A stretch of 14,394 bases of DNA from CADCSY01 sp038255685 (GTDB lineage: Bacteria > Actinomycetota > Acidimicrobiia > Acidimicrobiales > CADCSY01): positions 1-14,394 of the forward strand of contig JBBSLC010000077.1 of NCBI GenBank assembly GCA_038255685.1, in the 5' to 3' direction. Under the pieces are notes generated by a model, which was not told where the DNA came from, made no database searches, and saw only the letters and a list, made by a program, of their open reading frames with translations. This document shows positions 1 through 7,637 of the stretch, in pieces (within the stretch, counting starts at the first letter, position 1; each line of letters begins with the position of its first letter). Both the position numbers and the translations under genes were made by a program.

Positions 1-284
1 AGGATGAACACCTGGGTCTTGCCAGCGAGGCGGCGGAAGGCAGCGCCGTGGAGGATCCGGTCGCGGTCCCGCTCGAAGCAGGTCCGCCGGGGGTCCGGTT
101 CCTCGTCGATCGCCCGGCGCCCGGCGCCGGACGACTGGGTCGCGCCGGGGGCGAGGGCGGCGGCCTCGTCGGCCTCCCGCTCCGTCCGCTCGCGAGCCGT
201 GATCGACCCGACGACGCCGGTGCTGTCGACGTGGGCACGCCGGACGGCCCCGGCGCCACTCGCGCCCGGCGTGTGGCCCTCCAT
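1..284 (-). CDS. dgt: dGTPase-like HD-superfamily phosphohydrolase, N-terminal part (runs off left edge)
   Basis: Only the first 94 or so codons lie in the window; the gene continues past position 1. The dGTPase family hydrolyses dGTP or related dNTPs to the nucleoside and triphosphate, trimming nucleotide pools in the cytoplasm. The recognisable part lies at positions 1 to about 115, where the reading gives FERDRDRILHGAAFRRLAGK followed by TQVFI. This matches the family signature 'FQRDRDRIIHSxxFRRLxxKTQVF' that precedes the HD metal site. A preceding stretch reading ARERTEREADEAAALAPGAT fits the usual family N-terminus. The metal-binding HD residues are outside the window. ATG at 284 is the nearest start upstream of the conserved part. 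A GTG at 341 in the same frame is possible, and neither has a clear Shine-Dalgarno sequence. The first 40 or so residues are Ala/Gly-rich and not conserved. The gene is divergent from obgE. Family call is firm; substrate specificity is not known. Confidence 0.82.
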   Translation of the reverse strand, partial: MEGHTPGASGAGAVRRAHVDSTGVVGSITARERTEREADEAAALAPGATQSSGAGRRAIDEEPDPRRTCFERDRDRILHGAAFRRLAGKTQVFI

Positions 285-419
285 GGTGGCGGCCCAGGTG
301 CGGGCCCGCTCCGAGGCGGGCAGGTCGATCTCGGGGTCCACGGCTGCGAGGGTACCGACGGGTTCCGGCGAGGTGGGGCTGCCGGCGGGCTCGCTGGGGG
401 ACGTCGGCCGCCCCCGCCG

Positions 420-425
420 TAGGCT
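420..425 (+). promoter_or_regulatory. possible -10 box of obgE
   Basis: The hexamer TAGGCT fits TANNNT and lies 10 nt before the obgE ATG. It would give a very short leader, in keeping with the absence of a Shine-Dalgarno sequence before this start. No convincing -35 box is seen. Weak evidence, from position and consensus only. Confidence 0.3.
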
Positions 426-435
426 GCTGTGCCTG

Positions 436-1680
436 ATGTCAGCCTTCGTCGACGAGAGCGGTCTCCACGTCAAGGGTGGCGACGGCGGCGCCGGAGCCGT
501 GTCGTTCCGCCGTGAGGCGCACGTCTCGAAGGGTGGACCCGACGGCGGAGACGGGGGCGACGGCGGCGACGTCTGGCTTGTGGCCGACCACAACGTGCCG
601 TCGCTGCTCGCCTTCCGCGACCACCCGCACCGGCGGGCCGAGGACGGCGTCCACGGCACGTCGAAGAAGGCGCACGGCCGCTCGGGGAGCGACACGATCG
701 TGGAGGTCCCCGAGGGCACGATCGTGAAGGACCGCGACGGGACCGTCCTCGCCGACCTCATCAGCAACGGGGACCGGTTCCTCGTCGCTGCTGGCGGCCA
801 GGGCGGCAAGGGCAACGCCCGCTTCCTGTCCAACGCCCGGCGTGCCCCGAGCTGGGCCGAGCAGGGCGAGCGGGGCGAGGAGCACTGGCTGCGCCTCGAG
901 CTGAAGCTCATGGCCGACGTCGCCCTCGTCGGCCTGCCCAACGCCGGCAAGAGCACGCTCATCGCCGCCATCTCCGCAGCCCGTCCGAAGATCGCGAACT
1001 ACCCCTTCACCACGTTGGTGCCGAACCTCGGCGTCGTGCGCTACGGCGACACGGAGATCGTGGTCGCCGACATCCCCGGCCTGATCGAGGGCGCGAGCGA
1101 GGGCCGCGGGCTCGGGCTGCAGTTCCTCCGCCACATCGAACGGGCACGGGTGCTCGTGGTCATGATCGACCTCGGATCGGTGGAGCGCATCCCGCCGGCC
1201 GAGCAGGAGCGGATCCTGCTCCACGAGCTCGCCGAGCACCAGCCCGACCTCGCCGAGCGGCCCCGCATCGTCATCGGCTCCAAGGCGGACCTGCTCGTGC
1301 AGGGCGCCGAGCTCGCCGTCGAGGGATGGGAGGGGCCTGTCGTCTCCGCCGCCACCGGCGAGGGCGTGCGGGAGCTCGTCGGGCGCATGGCGGAGCTCGT
1401 CCGCACGTCGCGCCAGGAGCAGCCGGTCCCGGAGGGCTTCGCCGTGCTCCGCCCCGGCGCAGAGGGCTTCAAGGTCGAGCGCGAAGGGGGCGGCTTCGTG
1501 GTGCTGGGGCGCCAGGCCGAGCGAGCCGTGGCTGTCAGCGACCTCACCAACGTCGAGGCGATGCAGTTCGTCCAGGACCGGCTCCGACGCATGGGCGTCG
1601 ACCGTGCGCTCGCCAGGGCCGGCGCCAAGGAAGGCGACATGGTGCGCATCGGCGGCCTGTCCTTCGAGTACGAAGACTGA
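436..1680 (+). CDS. obgE: Obg/CgtA family GTPase ObgE
   Basis: 414-residue Obg GTPase, a cytoplasmic P-loop protein that binds the 50S subunit, acts in late ribosome assembly and responds to ppGpp in studied species. Three domains are visible. A glycine-rich Obg fold occupies about 1-158, with the typical KGGDGG start and a GGPDGGDGGDGGDV stretch. The G domain covers about 160-330, with G1 GLPNAGKST at 166-174, G3 DIPG at 212-215 and G5 SAA at 304-306. A C-terminal OCT domain runs from about 335 to the end, closing with GGLSFEYED. The ATG at 436 is chosen because the conserved Obg N-terminus (MSAFVDE...HVKGGDGG) begins exactly there. The frame stays open upstream to position 4, but that part is Arg/Ser-rich and overlaps the opposite-strand dGTPase gene. 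The G4 motif reads SKAD (282-285) instead of NKxD. The proB start lies 1 nt after the stop, so the two genes are probably co-transcribed and translationally coupled. Confidence 0.97.
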   Translation: MSAFVDESGLHVKGGDGGAGAVSFRREAHVSKGGPDGGDGGDGGDVWLVADHNVPSLLAFRDHPHRRAEDGVHGTSKKAHGRSGSDTIVEVPEGTIVKDRDGTVLADLISNGDRFLVAAGGQGGKGNARFLSNARRAPSWAEQGERGEEHWLRLELKLMADVALVGLPNAGKSTLIAAISAARPKIANYPFTTLVPNLGVVRYGDTEIVVADIPGLIEGASEGRGLGLQFLRHIERARVLVVMIDLGSVERIPPAEQERILLHELAEHQPDLAERPRIVIGSKADLLVQGAELAVEGWEGPVVSAATGEGVRELVGRMAELVRTSRQEQPVPEGFAVLRPGAEGFKVEREGGGFVVLGRQAERAVAVSDLTNVEAMQFVQDRLRRMGVDRALARAGAKEGDMVRIGGLSFEYED

Positions 1681-1681
1681 C

Positions 1682-2776
1682 GTGGCCGTCGTCGTCGCAA
1701 AGATCGGGACCTCGTCGGTCACCGGCGAGGGCGGTGCGATCGAGGTCCCCCGCGTGGCGAAGCTGTGCGCCGAGGTCGTCGCCCTCCGCCGGGCCGGCCA
1801 CCAGGTGGTGGTCGTCACCAGCGGCGCCATCGCCGCTGGGCTCCCCGCACTCGGCATGACGAGGGCCGACGCTCGCGACGTCGCCACCCTCCAGGCGGTG
1901 TCCGCGGTCGGCCAGAGCCGGCTGATGCGCGTCTACGACGAGGCGTTCGGTAGCCACGACGTCGTGTGCGGGCAGGTGCTGATCGCCCCGCTCGACTTCA
2001 TGGTCCGCCAGCAGTACCTGCATGCTCGCTCGACGCTGCAGCGCATGCTCGGCCTCGGTGTCGTCCCGGTCGTGAACGAGAACGACGCCCTCGCCGACGA
2101 CGAGATCCGCTTCGGCGACAACGACCGCATCGCTGCGCTCGTCGCCCACCTGCTCGCCGCCGACGTGCTCGTGCTCCTCACCGACACCGCCGGCGTGCTC
2201 ACCGCCGACCCCCGGCTCGATGCCGGCGCGAGCCTCATCGAGGAGATCATCGAGGTGGACGCCTCCCTGGAGGCAGCCGCAGGCGGGGCGGGGACGGCGC
2301 GGGGGAGCGGGGGCATGGCCTCCAAGCTCGCGGCGGCGAAGATCGCTGCGTGGTCGGGTGTGCGCACCGTGATCGCCAGCGCAGACCGGGATGGCGTGCT
2401 CGCCGGCGCCGTCGCTGACGAAGCCGGGATCGGGACCGTCGTCCGCCCCCGGCCCAAGCGCCTCGCGGCGCGCAAGCTGTGGATCGCCTTCGCCGTCGGC
2501 TCGTCCGGGACGGTTGCGGTCGACGAGGGCGCTCGGCGCGCCCTGCTCGAGCGCAACGTCTCGTTGCTCCCTGCTGGGGTCGTGGCGTCGACGGGGACCT
2601 TCGTCGCGGGAGACGCCGTCGAGGTGGTCGGCCCCGACGGTCGACCTTTCGCCAAGGGCCTCGTGCAGCTCAGCGCGACCCAGCTCGCGGCCGTCGCCGG
2701 GAGGCGGACTGCGGACATCGGCGAGGGGATCCCCCACGAGGTCGTCCACCGTGACGACCTCGTCGTGCTGCCCTGA
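1682..2776 (+). CDS. proB: glutamate 5-kinase ProB, with C-terminal PUA domain
   Basis: 364 residues. It phosphorylates L-glutamate with ATP to gamma-glutamyl phosphate, the first and feedback-controlled step of proline synthesis. The amino-acid-kinase domain (about 1-255) shows K7-IGTSS at the phosphate site, TSGAIAAG at 46-53 and NENDAL at 132-137. It also shows FGDND at 144-148 and a nucleotide-site stretch LLTDTAGVLTADPR at 165-178. The family's GTGGMxTK motif appears as a longer GTARGSGGMASK at 204-215. A PUA domain follows (about 258-362), so this is the full-length two-domain type. The GTG at 1682 is chosen because the family begins directly with the beta strand before KIGTSS; an earlier in-frame start at 1604 would lie inside obgE. 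Only 1 nt separates it from obgE. Its usual partner proA is not next to it but at 9241, on the same strand. Confidence 0.96.
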   Translation: MAVVVAKIGTSSVTGEGGAIEVPRVAKLCAEVVALRRAGHQVVVVTSGAIAAGLPALGMTRADARDVATLQAVSAVGQSRLMRVYDEAFGSHDVVCGQVLIAPLDFMVRQQYLHARSTLQRMLGLGVVPVVNENDALADDEIRFGDNDRIAALVAHLLAADVLVLLTDTAGVLTADPRLDAGASLIEEIIEVDASLEAAAGGAGTARGSGGMASKLAAAKIAAWSGVRTVIASADRDGVLAGAVADEAGIGTVVRPRPKRLAARKLWIAFAVGSSGTVAVDEGARRALLERNVSLLPAGVVASTGTFVAGDAVEVVGPDGRPFAKGLVQLSATQLAAVAGRRTADIGEGIPHEVVHRDDLVVLP

Positions 2777-2818
2777 GCACGGCACCACTCGAGTCGTCGC
2801 CGTTCTCGAAAGGCCCGC

Positions 2819-3454
2819 TCACCCGCCCTCGACGAGGAGCTGGACCCAAATCCGTCCCAGCCAGGTCGCGAACCGGTCGCTCGACCACCCGCGCTCGATG
2901 GTGAGCCGGTGCCAGAGCGTCCCGTCTGTCGTCGACCACAAGATGTCCCGGCACTCCTCCTCCGACACGGCGAGCTGACCCGTCGCCGCCGCCTCCGCAG
3001 CCATGACGCTCATCCCGGCGAGGCGCTGACGGCCCATCTCGTCGAGCATGGCCGCTGCCGCCGGGTCGCCTCCGGCCGCCGACTGCACCATCACCTGGAA
3101 CGGGCCGATGCGCTGCGCCGTCTGCGTGAAGAACCGGGCGTGCAGCGCCAGCCGCTTCGCCAGGTCCGCCTCGGTCCGGATGGCGACCACCTCTGGTCGC
3201 TCGTGGAAGACGACGTCCTCGTCGTCACCACCGATCGTGATGTCCCAGGCCTTGTGCAGCAGCGTCGCCTTGTTCCCGAAGGACGCGTAGATGGTCTCCA
3301 CGGAGACCTCGGCGGCAGCCGCGATCTCGGCGACGGTGGTACGGCCGTACCCCTGGTCGAGGAAGAGGTCGCGGGCGGCTTCGACGGTCCGGGCTCGGGT
3401 GCGGGCCGCCTGTGCCCGGCGGCCAGAAGCGTCATACGTCCTGCCCCTTGACAT
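2819..3454 (-). CDS. TetR/AcrR family transcriptional regulator
   Basis: 211-residue one-component repressor. The N-terminal DNA-binding domain spans about 18-65: helix 1 contains VEAARDLFLDQGYGRTTV, followed by the helix-turn-helix AEIAAAAEVSVETIYASFGNK at about 42-62, a textbook TetR pattern. The rest is helical and should form the ligand and dimer domain; the ligand cannot be read from sequence. The ATG at 3454 is preceded by GAAAGG (minus strand, 3463-3468) at about 8 nt, which supports this start. The gene is divergent from a methyltransferase gene, with overlapping palindromes between them (3480-3507). The natural inference is that it represses itself and its neighbour. It converges on proB with a 42-nt gap in which I see no strong terminator. 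Confidence 0.93.
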   Translation of the reverse strand: MSRGRTYDASGRRAQAARTRARTVEAARDLFLDQGYGRTTVAEIAAAAEVSVETIYASFGNKATLLHKAWDITIGGDDEDVVFHERPEVVAIRTEADLAKRLALHARFFTQTAQRIGPFQVMVQSAAGGDPAAAAMLDEMGRQRLAGMSVMAAEAAATGQLAVSEEECRDILWSTTDGTLWHRLTIERGWSSDRFATWLGRIWVQLLVEGG

Positions 3455-3462
3455 CGCGCCGA

Positions 3463-3468
3463 CCTTTC
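3463..3468 (-). promoter_or_regulatory. ribosome binding site of the TetR gene
   Basis: Read on the minus strand this is GAAAGG, 8 nt before the ATG at 3454. It supports that start over any internal one. Confidence 0.55.
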
Positions 3469-3479
3469 ACTACACCTGT

Positions 3480-3507
3480 CATGTAATAGATACATGTCCA
3501 ATGTATC
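3480..3507. promoter_or_regulatory. probable TetR operator: two overlapping palindromes
   Basis: Two perfect inverted repeats overlap here. The first is CATGTA-ataga-TACATG at 3480-3496 (centre 3488). The second is GATACAT-gtcca-ATGTATC at 3489-3507 (centre 3498). They share the middle half-site. Both have 5-nt spacers and their centres are 10 bp apart, one helical turn, so two dimers could bind on the same face. The stretch is conspicuously AT-rich for this window and lies between the divergent TetR and methyltransferase genes, where both promoters must be. Binding by the neighbouring TetR protein is inferred from position. Confidence 0.65.
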
Positions 3508-3513
3508 GGAAAC

Positions 3514-3519
3514 GGGGGA
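3514..3519 (+). promoter_or_regulatory. ribosome binding site deciding the methyltransferase start
   Basis: GGGGGA lies 4 nt before the ATG at 3524. It favours that ATG over one at 3494, which falls inside the operator palindromes and has no such sequence before it. Confidence 0.55.
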
Positions 3520-3523
3520 CCTG

Positions 3524-4357
3524 ATGTCCGACCTGCAGGAGAGCGCAGCGAGCGTCTGGAGCGCCGTGGCCGGCGCCTGGGAAGCGAACGCTGCCTACGT
3601 CGACGACCACACCGCCGATGCCACCACCGCCATGCTCGACCGCCTGGCGGTGGAGCCGGGCGACCGTCTCCTGGAGCTCGCCTCTGGGCCAGGCACGCTC
3701 GGCACAACCCTCGCCGACCTCGTCGGCCCGAGTGGCGAGGTCCTCCTGTCGGACCTCGCGCCGGGCATGGTGGAGGTCGCACGCCGGAGGTCCGCCGCCC
3801 TCGACAACGTCCGGTGCGCCGTCCTCGACGCAGCTTCCATCGACCAGCCAGACGAGTCGTTCGACGTCGTCGTCTCCCGCATGGGCGTGATGTTCGTGCC
3901 GGACCCAGCCACAGCGCTCGGTGAGATCCGGCGGGTGCTGGCGGTCGGTGGGCGCTTCGGGGTGATGACGTGGGCCGGCATGGAGCACAACCCGTGGATG
4001 ACCTCCGTCGGCATGGCTGCGATGCTCGCCGGCATCGCCACGGGTGGGCCTCCCGTCGGTCCCGGCAGCATCTTCTCGCTGGGTGATCCCGACCAGCTGC
4101 GGCAGCTGGCGATCGGTGCCGGCTTCCGCGACGTCACGGTCGATGTCGCCGACGTGGTGTTCCGGGCTCCTGACGTCGAGACCCACGTCGCCCGTGTCGG
4201 TTCGCTCGCAGGTCCGCTGGCAGCGCTGATCGAGGCAGCGTCGGACGAGCAGCGGGCGGCGATGCGGAAGACGGCCGGCGAGCTCGCGGCGCCCTACGAG
4301 ACGGCGAACGGCGTCAAGATGCCTGGCCGGGTGGTCGTCGCCGCCGGCCGTCGTTGA
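3524..4357 (+). CDS. class I SAM-dependent methyltransferase (UbiE/Methyltransf_11-like)
   Basis: 277 residues. The Rossmann-like fold is clear: SAM-binding motif I is LLELASGPGTLG at 49-60, with acidic residue E51 and the GPG loop. The acidic end of strand 2 is LSDLAPGMV at 75-83. Motif II/post-I is AVLDAASIDQPDESFDVVVS at 99-118, and the motif III region is RVLAVGGRFGVMTW at 137-150. This order is typical of UbiE/COQ5-like small-molecule methyltransferases. The substrate cannot be told. The region after 155 (MEHNPWMTSVGMAAML) is where family members shape the substrate pocket. ATG 3524 is chosen because of the GGGGGA ribosome site; ATG 3494 would add 10 residues. The gene is divergent from the TetR gene and likely its regulatory target, which suggests an inducible role such as modification of a toxic or signalling compound. 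That role is inference. Confidence 0.9.
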   Translation: MSDLQESAASVWSAVAGAWEANAAYVDDHTADATTAMLDRLAVEPGDRLLELASGPGTLGTTLADLVGPSGEVLLSDLAPGMVEVARRRSAALDNVRCAVLDAASIDQPDESFDVVVSRMGVMFVPDPATALGEIRRVLAVGGRFGVMTWAGMEHNPWMTSVGMAAMLAGIATGGPPVGPGSIFSLGDPDQLRQLAIGAGFRDVTVDVADVVFRAPDVETHVARVGSLAGPLAALIEAASDEQRAAMRKTAGELAAPYETANGVKMPGRVVVAAGRR

Positions 4358-4391
4358 GGTCCTTCTCCCGCGCTGGCTGCGCTGAGCGCTG

Positions 4392-5189
4392 TCAGCTCGA
4401 GGCGGCGTCGCCCTCCGCCGGTGCGGCCTGCGCTTCGCCGGCAGCGACCTGCGGGGCGGCCGCGCCGCTGGTGATGCCGAGCTTGGAGCGGATCTCGGCC
4501 AGCCTGGCCTGGGCCTCGGTGTTCATCGCCGCCTGCTCGACCTCGAGCATGCGCCCCTCGACGGACTCGCCGTTCAGCTCGGCCATGCCCTTCGCCTTCG
4601 CGTAGCGGGCCTCGATCTTCTCCTGGACCTCGGTGAAGGTGGGAACGTCCTGGCCGACGGTCTCGTTGAGCGAGGCCATCGCCGAGTTCATCTGCTCCTG
4701 CATCTTCGCCTGGTCGAGCTGGCTCATGAGCTTCTGGCGCTCGGACAGGCGCTTCTGGAGGACCGAGGAGTTCTGGGCGACGGCCGCCTTGGCCTGGTCA
4801 GCGGCCTGCGCGCTCGCCAGGTGGGTCGTCTTGAGGTCCTCGACCTCGCGCTCGACGGCGATGAGGCGGTTGGCGAAGCTCTCCGCTGCGCTCGTGTACT
4901 CCGCCGCCTTCTTGGTGTCACCGGCGGACTCGGCCTCGGCGATCATGAGCACCGCCTGCTGGGCGGACGCATTGACCTTCTCGAGCTCGGTCATCGCCCG
5001 GTTCAGGCGCATCTCTGTCTGCTTCTGGCCGGCGATGACGTTCGCCGCCTGCTCCTTGAGGCGCCGGTGCTGATCCTGCGCCTCCATGATCGCCTGCTCG
5101 AGCTGGACCTTCGGGTCCGACACCTCGTCGAGCTTGCCCGAGAGAGCGGCGGTCACATAGCGCCAGGTGCGTCGCAGCAGCTTGAACAT
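4392..5189 (-). CDS. pspA: PspA/IM30 (Vipp1) family membrane-stress protein
   Basis: 265 residues. PspA/IM30 proteins are ESCRT-III-like helical proteins that bind stressed inner membrane and help keep it sealed. The N-terminus MFKLLRRTWRYVTAALSGKL is a plausible amphipathic membrane-binding helix. It is followed by the family's opening DPKVQLEQAIMEAQDQHRRL (26-45). A long alpha-helical coiled coil follows at about 30-235, rich in A, E, K, Q and R, with conserved-looking NRLIAVEREVEDLK and MASLNETVGQDVPTF. The last 25 or so residues are a disordered Ala/Glu/Pro tail. The protein is the last gene of a minus-strand set, starting 9 nt after the murJ-like stop, so it is probably co-transcribed with it. 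No pspB, pspC or pspF-type gene is in the window. Family call firm; the job in this species is inferred. Confidence 0.94.
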   Translation of the reverse strand: MFKLLRRTWRYVTAALSGKLDEVSDPKVQLEQAIMEAQDQHRRLKEQAANVIAGQKQTEMRLNRAMTELEKVNASAQQAVLMIAEAESAGDTKKAAEYTSAAESFANRLIAVEREVEDLKTTHLASAQAADQAKAAVAQNSSVLQKRLSERQKLMSQLDQAKMQEQMNSAMASLNETVGQDVPTFTEVQEKIEARYAKAKGMAELNGESVEGRMLEVEQAAMNTEAQARLAEIRSKLGITSGAAAPQVAAGEAQAAPAEGDAASS

Positions 5190-5198
5190 GTCGACAGG

Positions 5199-6872
5199 CT
5201 ACGCCGTGCTCGCCCGGCCGGTCACCCGACGCAGACGTGCCACGAGCGGGGCGACCTCCTCCACCCGCAGCACCACGACGGCGACGGCGAACACGAGCGC
5301 GCCGACCCCGACGCCGGCGCCGGTTCGCACCACGGCGCCGATGCCGTCAGGGCCTCCGATGCGGAGGGCGACGACCACGACGGCGATCCCCATGGCCGCG
5401 CACGCGGCGAGGATGCGGCTGATCGAACGGGCGGCGCGCCGGCCGTCGAGGGACCCGACCCTGCGCTGCAGGACCACGAGGGCGACCACAGCGGCGACGG
5501 TGTAGGCCGCGGCATAGGAGGCGGCGAGGCCGGGGATGCCGAACGGGCCGATGAGCACCAGTGCGAAGGCGACGTTCGCCACGTTCTCCCCGACGTTGAG
5601 CAAGAAGGGCGTGCGCGTGTCGCGCAGCGCGTAGAAGCCGCGCAGCGCGAAGAGGTAGATCGAGAAGCCGAACAGGCCGACAGCGAAGGCAGCCAGCGTG
5701 TCGGCGGTGAGCTGGGCCGAGTCCACGCTGAGAGCGCCCCGCTCGAGCAGCGCGGACACGATCGGCCGGGCGAGCACGACGTAGCCCGTGGCGGCGGGGA
5801 GGATGACGAGTGCCATGAGGCGGACCCCGGTCGAGAACCGGTCGCGGTAGGTCGGGTGGTCACCGCGCTGCGACGCCGACGACAGCTCGGGGACGAGGGT
5901 CGTCATCAGGGACACGGCGACGAGGGCGTGCGGCAGCTGGAAGAAGATGAAGGCGCCGGTGTAGGCGGAGACGCCACCCTGCTCCCGGTTGGCGAGGATG
6001 AGCACGACGAGGAGCGAGACCTGGTTCGTGAGCACGTAGCCGAGGGTCCAGCCCGAGAGGCGCCCGACGTGGCGCACCGCGGGGTGCTTCAGGTCGAGGT
6101 GGGGGCGGATGCGCACGCCGGCCCGGCGCAACGCCGGCAGCAGGACGAGCGTCATGAGCACGATCCCCGCCGTGGTGCCGAGGCCGAGGGTGAGCAGCAG
6201 CACCCGATCGCTGCGCACCTGCTCGAGCGACGGCGTGCCTCCGGCCAGCCTCGGGAGTGCGAGGAGGACGGCGGTCACGGCGACGTTGTTGAGAGCCGGG
6301 GCGAAGGCGGGCACGGCGAAGCGGCGCCGGGCGTTGAGCAGCGCCGTGCCGAGCGCGGTGAGCCCGAAGAACAGGATCTGGGGGACGAACATCCTGAGCA
6401 GGTCCGTCGCCACCGCCTGCTGGTCGGCGGCGACGTCACCGGCGACGCCGACGGTGTAGAGCCGCACGATCCAGGGTGCAGCGAGGAACGCCACGACGCA
6501 CACCGCCACCAGCAGGGCGACGGCGACCGAGATGACTGCCGACGTGCCCTCGTCGTCCTCCTCGTCCGCCTGCTGCACGAAGACGGGGACGAGGGTCGCC
6601 GACAGCACACCGCCGAGCAGCAGCTCGTAGACGATGTTCGGCGTCGTGTTGGCGAGCGTGTAGGTGTCGGTCAACCGGTCGAAGCCGATCGCGTACGCCG
6701 TCGCCGCCAGCCGACCGAACCCGGTCAGGCGGGAGAGCGCCGTGCCCACGGCGACCATGAGGCTCGCCCGCACCAGGCCCGACGGTGCAACCGAGGGGAG
6801 CGCGGCCTCCTCCGGGGCGTCGGCCGCAGGATCGGGCGGGCTGGCGTCGCCGAGCACGACCCCGTCGGTCAC
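5199..6872 (-). CDS. murJ: MurJ/MviN-type lipid II flippase
   Basis: 557 residues and strongly hydrophobic, with about 14 membrane segments after a roughly 30-residue acidic, Pro/Ala-rich cytoplasmic N-terminus. MurJ (MOP superfamily) carries lipid-linked peptidoglycan precursor across the cytoplasmic membrane. Family landmarks are GFGRLAATAYAIG at 51-63, NTTPNIVYELLLGG at 75-88 and APALNNV at 191-197. Others are ALLERGA at 374-380 and RGFYALRDTRTPFLLN at 411-426. The start is GTG at 6872, overlapping the stop of the upstream gene in a GTGA arrangement, so translation is probably coupled. The pseudokinase domain known after the membrane part of mycobacterial MviN is absent: the protein ends about 20 residues past the last membrane segment. 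Whether it is the housekeeping MurJ or a paralogue cannot be decided from one window. Its co-location with PspA and an AAA+ ATPase is unusual. Confidence 0.92.
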   Translation of the reverse strand: MTDGVVLGDASPPDPAADAPEEAALPSVAPSGLVRASLMVAVGTALSRLTGFGRLAATAYAIGFDRLTDTYTLANTTPNIVYELLLGGVLSATLVPVFVQQADEEDDEGTSAVISVAVALLVAVCVVAFLAAPWIVRLYTVGVAGDVAADQQAVATDLLRMFVPQILFFGLTALGTALLNARRRFAVPAFAPALNNVAVTAVLLALPRLAGGTPSLEQVRSDRVLLLTLGLGTTAGIVLMTLVLLPALRRAGVRIRPHLDLKHPAVRHVGRLSGWTLGYVLTNQVSLLVVLILANREQGGVSAYTGAFIFFQLPHALVAVSLMTTLVPELSSASQRGDHPTYRDRFSTGVRLMALVILPAATGYVVLARPIVSALLERGALSVDSAQLTADTLAAFAVGLFGFSIYLFALRGFYALRDTRTPFLLNVGENVANVAFALVLIGPFGIPGLAASYAAAYTVAAVVALVVLQRRVGSLDGRRAARSISRILAACAAMGIAVVVVALRIGGPDGIGAVVRTGAGVGVGALVFAVAVVVLRVEEVAPLVARLRRVTGRASTA

Positions 6873-7603
6873 CCGGCGACCTCACCCAGGGCGAGGCGGA
6901 GCGCCTCGAGCTGGTCGACCACCTCGTCGACCTCGGACCCGAGGCCGACGAGGTCGGCGTCGGTCCCGGAGCCGAGGGACAGCTCGACCGCCCTGGCTGC
7001 GGCCTCGTCCAGCCTGGCGGTGAGCACCACGAGGCGAGCGTCGGCGTCAGCAGAGGTCGTCGACAACCGCTCTGCCGACTCGAGCTGGGCCCGCAGCGAA
7101 GCGACCTGCTGGTCGTCCACCGCCCGGGCGCCGGCGGTGGCCTCAGCCGTGTCGAGTCGCGTCCGGAGCTCGACGATGCCGAGCGTGCGTACGCCCTTGC
7201 CCAGCGCGTTGCCCTGGTTGGCGATGCGCCAGCACTCCTGGACGCCCGCCTCGATGCGCGCACCGACGTCGACGAGGCGCTCACGGAGCGGGCCGTCCCG
7301 GGTGCCGCGGATGGCCGCCTCGTAGCGCTGCTGGGCACTGAGCGCAGCCTGCACCCGCCGGCGCCACGGGTCGCCGAGTGTGAACGGGTCGATCCGCTCC
7401 TGGCGCCCGCCTCCCCCGTCCCTCCGCAACAGCGCCGACGCGGCGGCACCGAGCGCGTAGCCGCCTGCTCCGATCGCAAGGGCTGCGAGGACGGGCAGGC
7501 CTGCGACGGCGCCGACGCCGGCGCTGCCGACGGCGAGCACCACAGCGGCAGGGGAGCGCAGCGCTCGCCCCGCGCTGCGCCGGGAGTGACGTTCCATGGC
7601 CAA
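6869..7603 (-). CDS. uncharacterised protein with N-terminal membrane hairpin and coiled-coil body
   Basis: 244 residues; I do not recognise the family. A basic N-terminus (MAMERHSRRSAGRALRS) precedes a hydrophobic Ala/Gly/Val-rich stretch at about 18-59. It is long enough for two membrane segments, with a short turn near GLP (35-37). A basic/Gly linker RRDGGGGRQER follows at 60-70. The rest (about 80-240) is helical and charged, with two likely coiled-coil parts at about 80-125 and 145-240, separated by a QGNALGKGV loop. Predicted topology is both ends in the cytoplasm with the coiled coil free to meet PspA or the AAA+ ATPase. The start is TTG 7603, with AGG 8 nt upstream, or ATG 7597. The stop overlaps the murJ start by 4 nt. 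In layout, not proven homology, it recalls the membrane partner PspM of mycobacterial PspA. That comparison is inference. Confidence 0.8.
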   Translation of the reverse strand: MAMERHSRRSAGRALRSPAAVVLAVGSAGVGAVAGLPVLAALAIGAGGYALGAAASALLRRDGGGGRQERIDPFTLGDPWRRRVQAALSAQQRYEAAIRGTRDGPLRERLVDVGARIEAGVQECWRIANQGNALGKGVRTLGIVELRTRLDTAEATAGARAVDDQQVASLRAQLESAERLSTTSADADARLVVLTARLDEAAARAVELSLGSGTDADLVGLGSEVDEVVDQLEALRLALGEVAG

Positions 7604-7637
7604 GTCGGCAGCCTACGACCGGGCTCGGGAGCGCCCG

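Noticed and set aside
4..435. N-terminal extension of ObgE by 144 residues
   Set aside because: The extra part is Arg/Ser/Ala-rich without family similarity, and the opposite strand there encodes the conserved dGTPase N-terminus. Obg begins naturally at 436.
2777..2818. Terminator between convergent proB and TetR genes
   Set aside because: Only a 5-bp TCGAG/CTCGA repeat is seen, too weak to call.
3455..3523. Exact -10/-35 boxes for the TetR and methyltransferase genes
   Set aside because: Several overlapping AT-rich hexamers fit equally poorly on both strands; no single assignment is justified.
4370..4389. Possible terminator between the methyltransferase and pspA genes (GCGCT/AGCGC)
   Set aside because: Only 5 bp of stem around a 10-nt loop, easily due to chance at this GC content.
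4821..7325. Very long plus-strand open frame across pspA, murJ and the hairpin gene
   Set aside because: It is antisense to three recognisable proteins, is His/Arg/Glu/Gly-rich and repetitive, and resembles no family; a by-product of GC-biased third codon positions.
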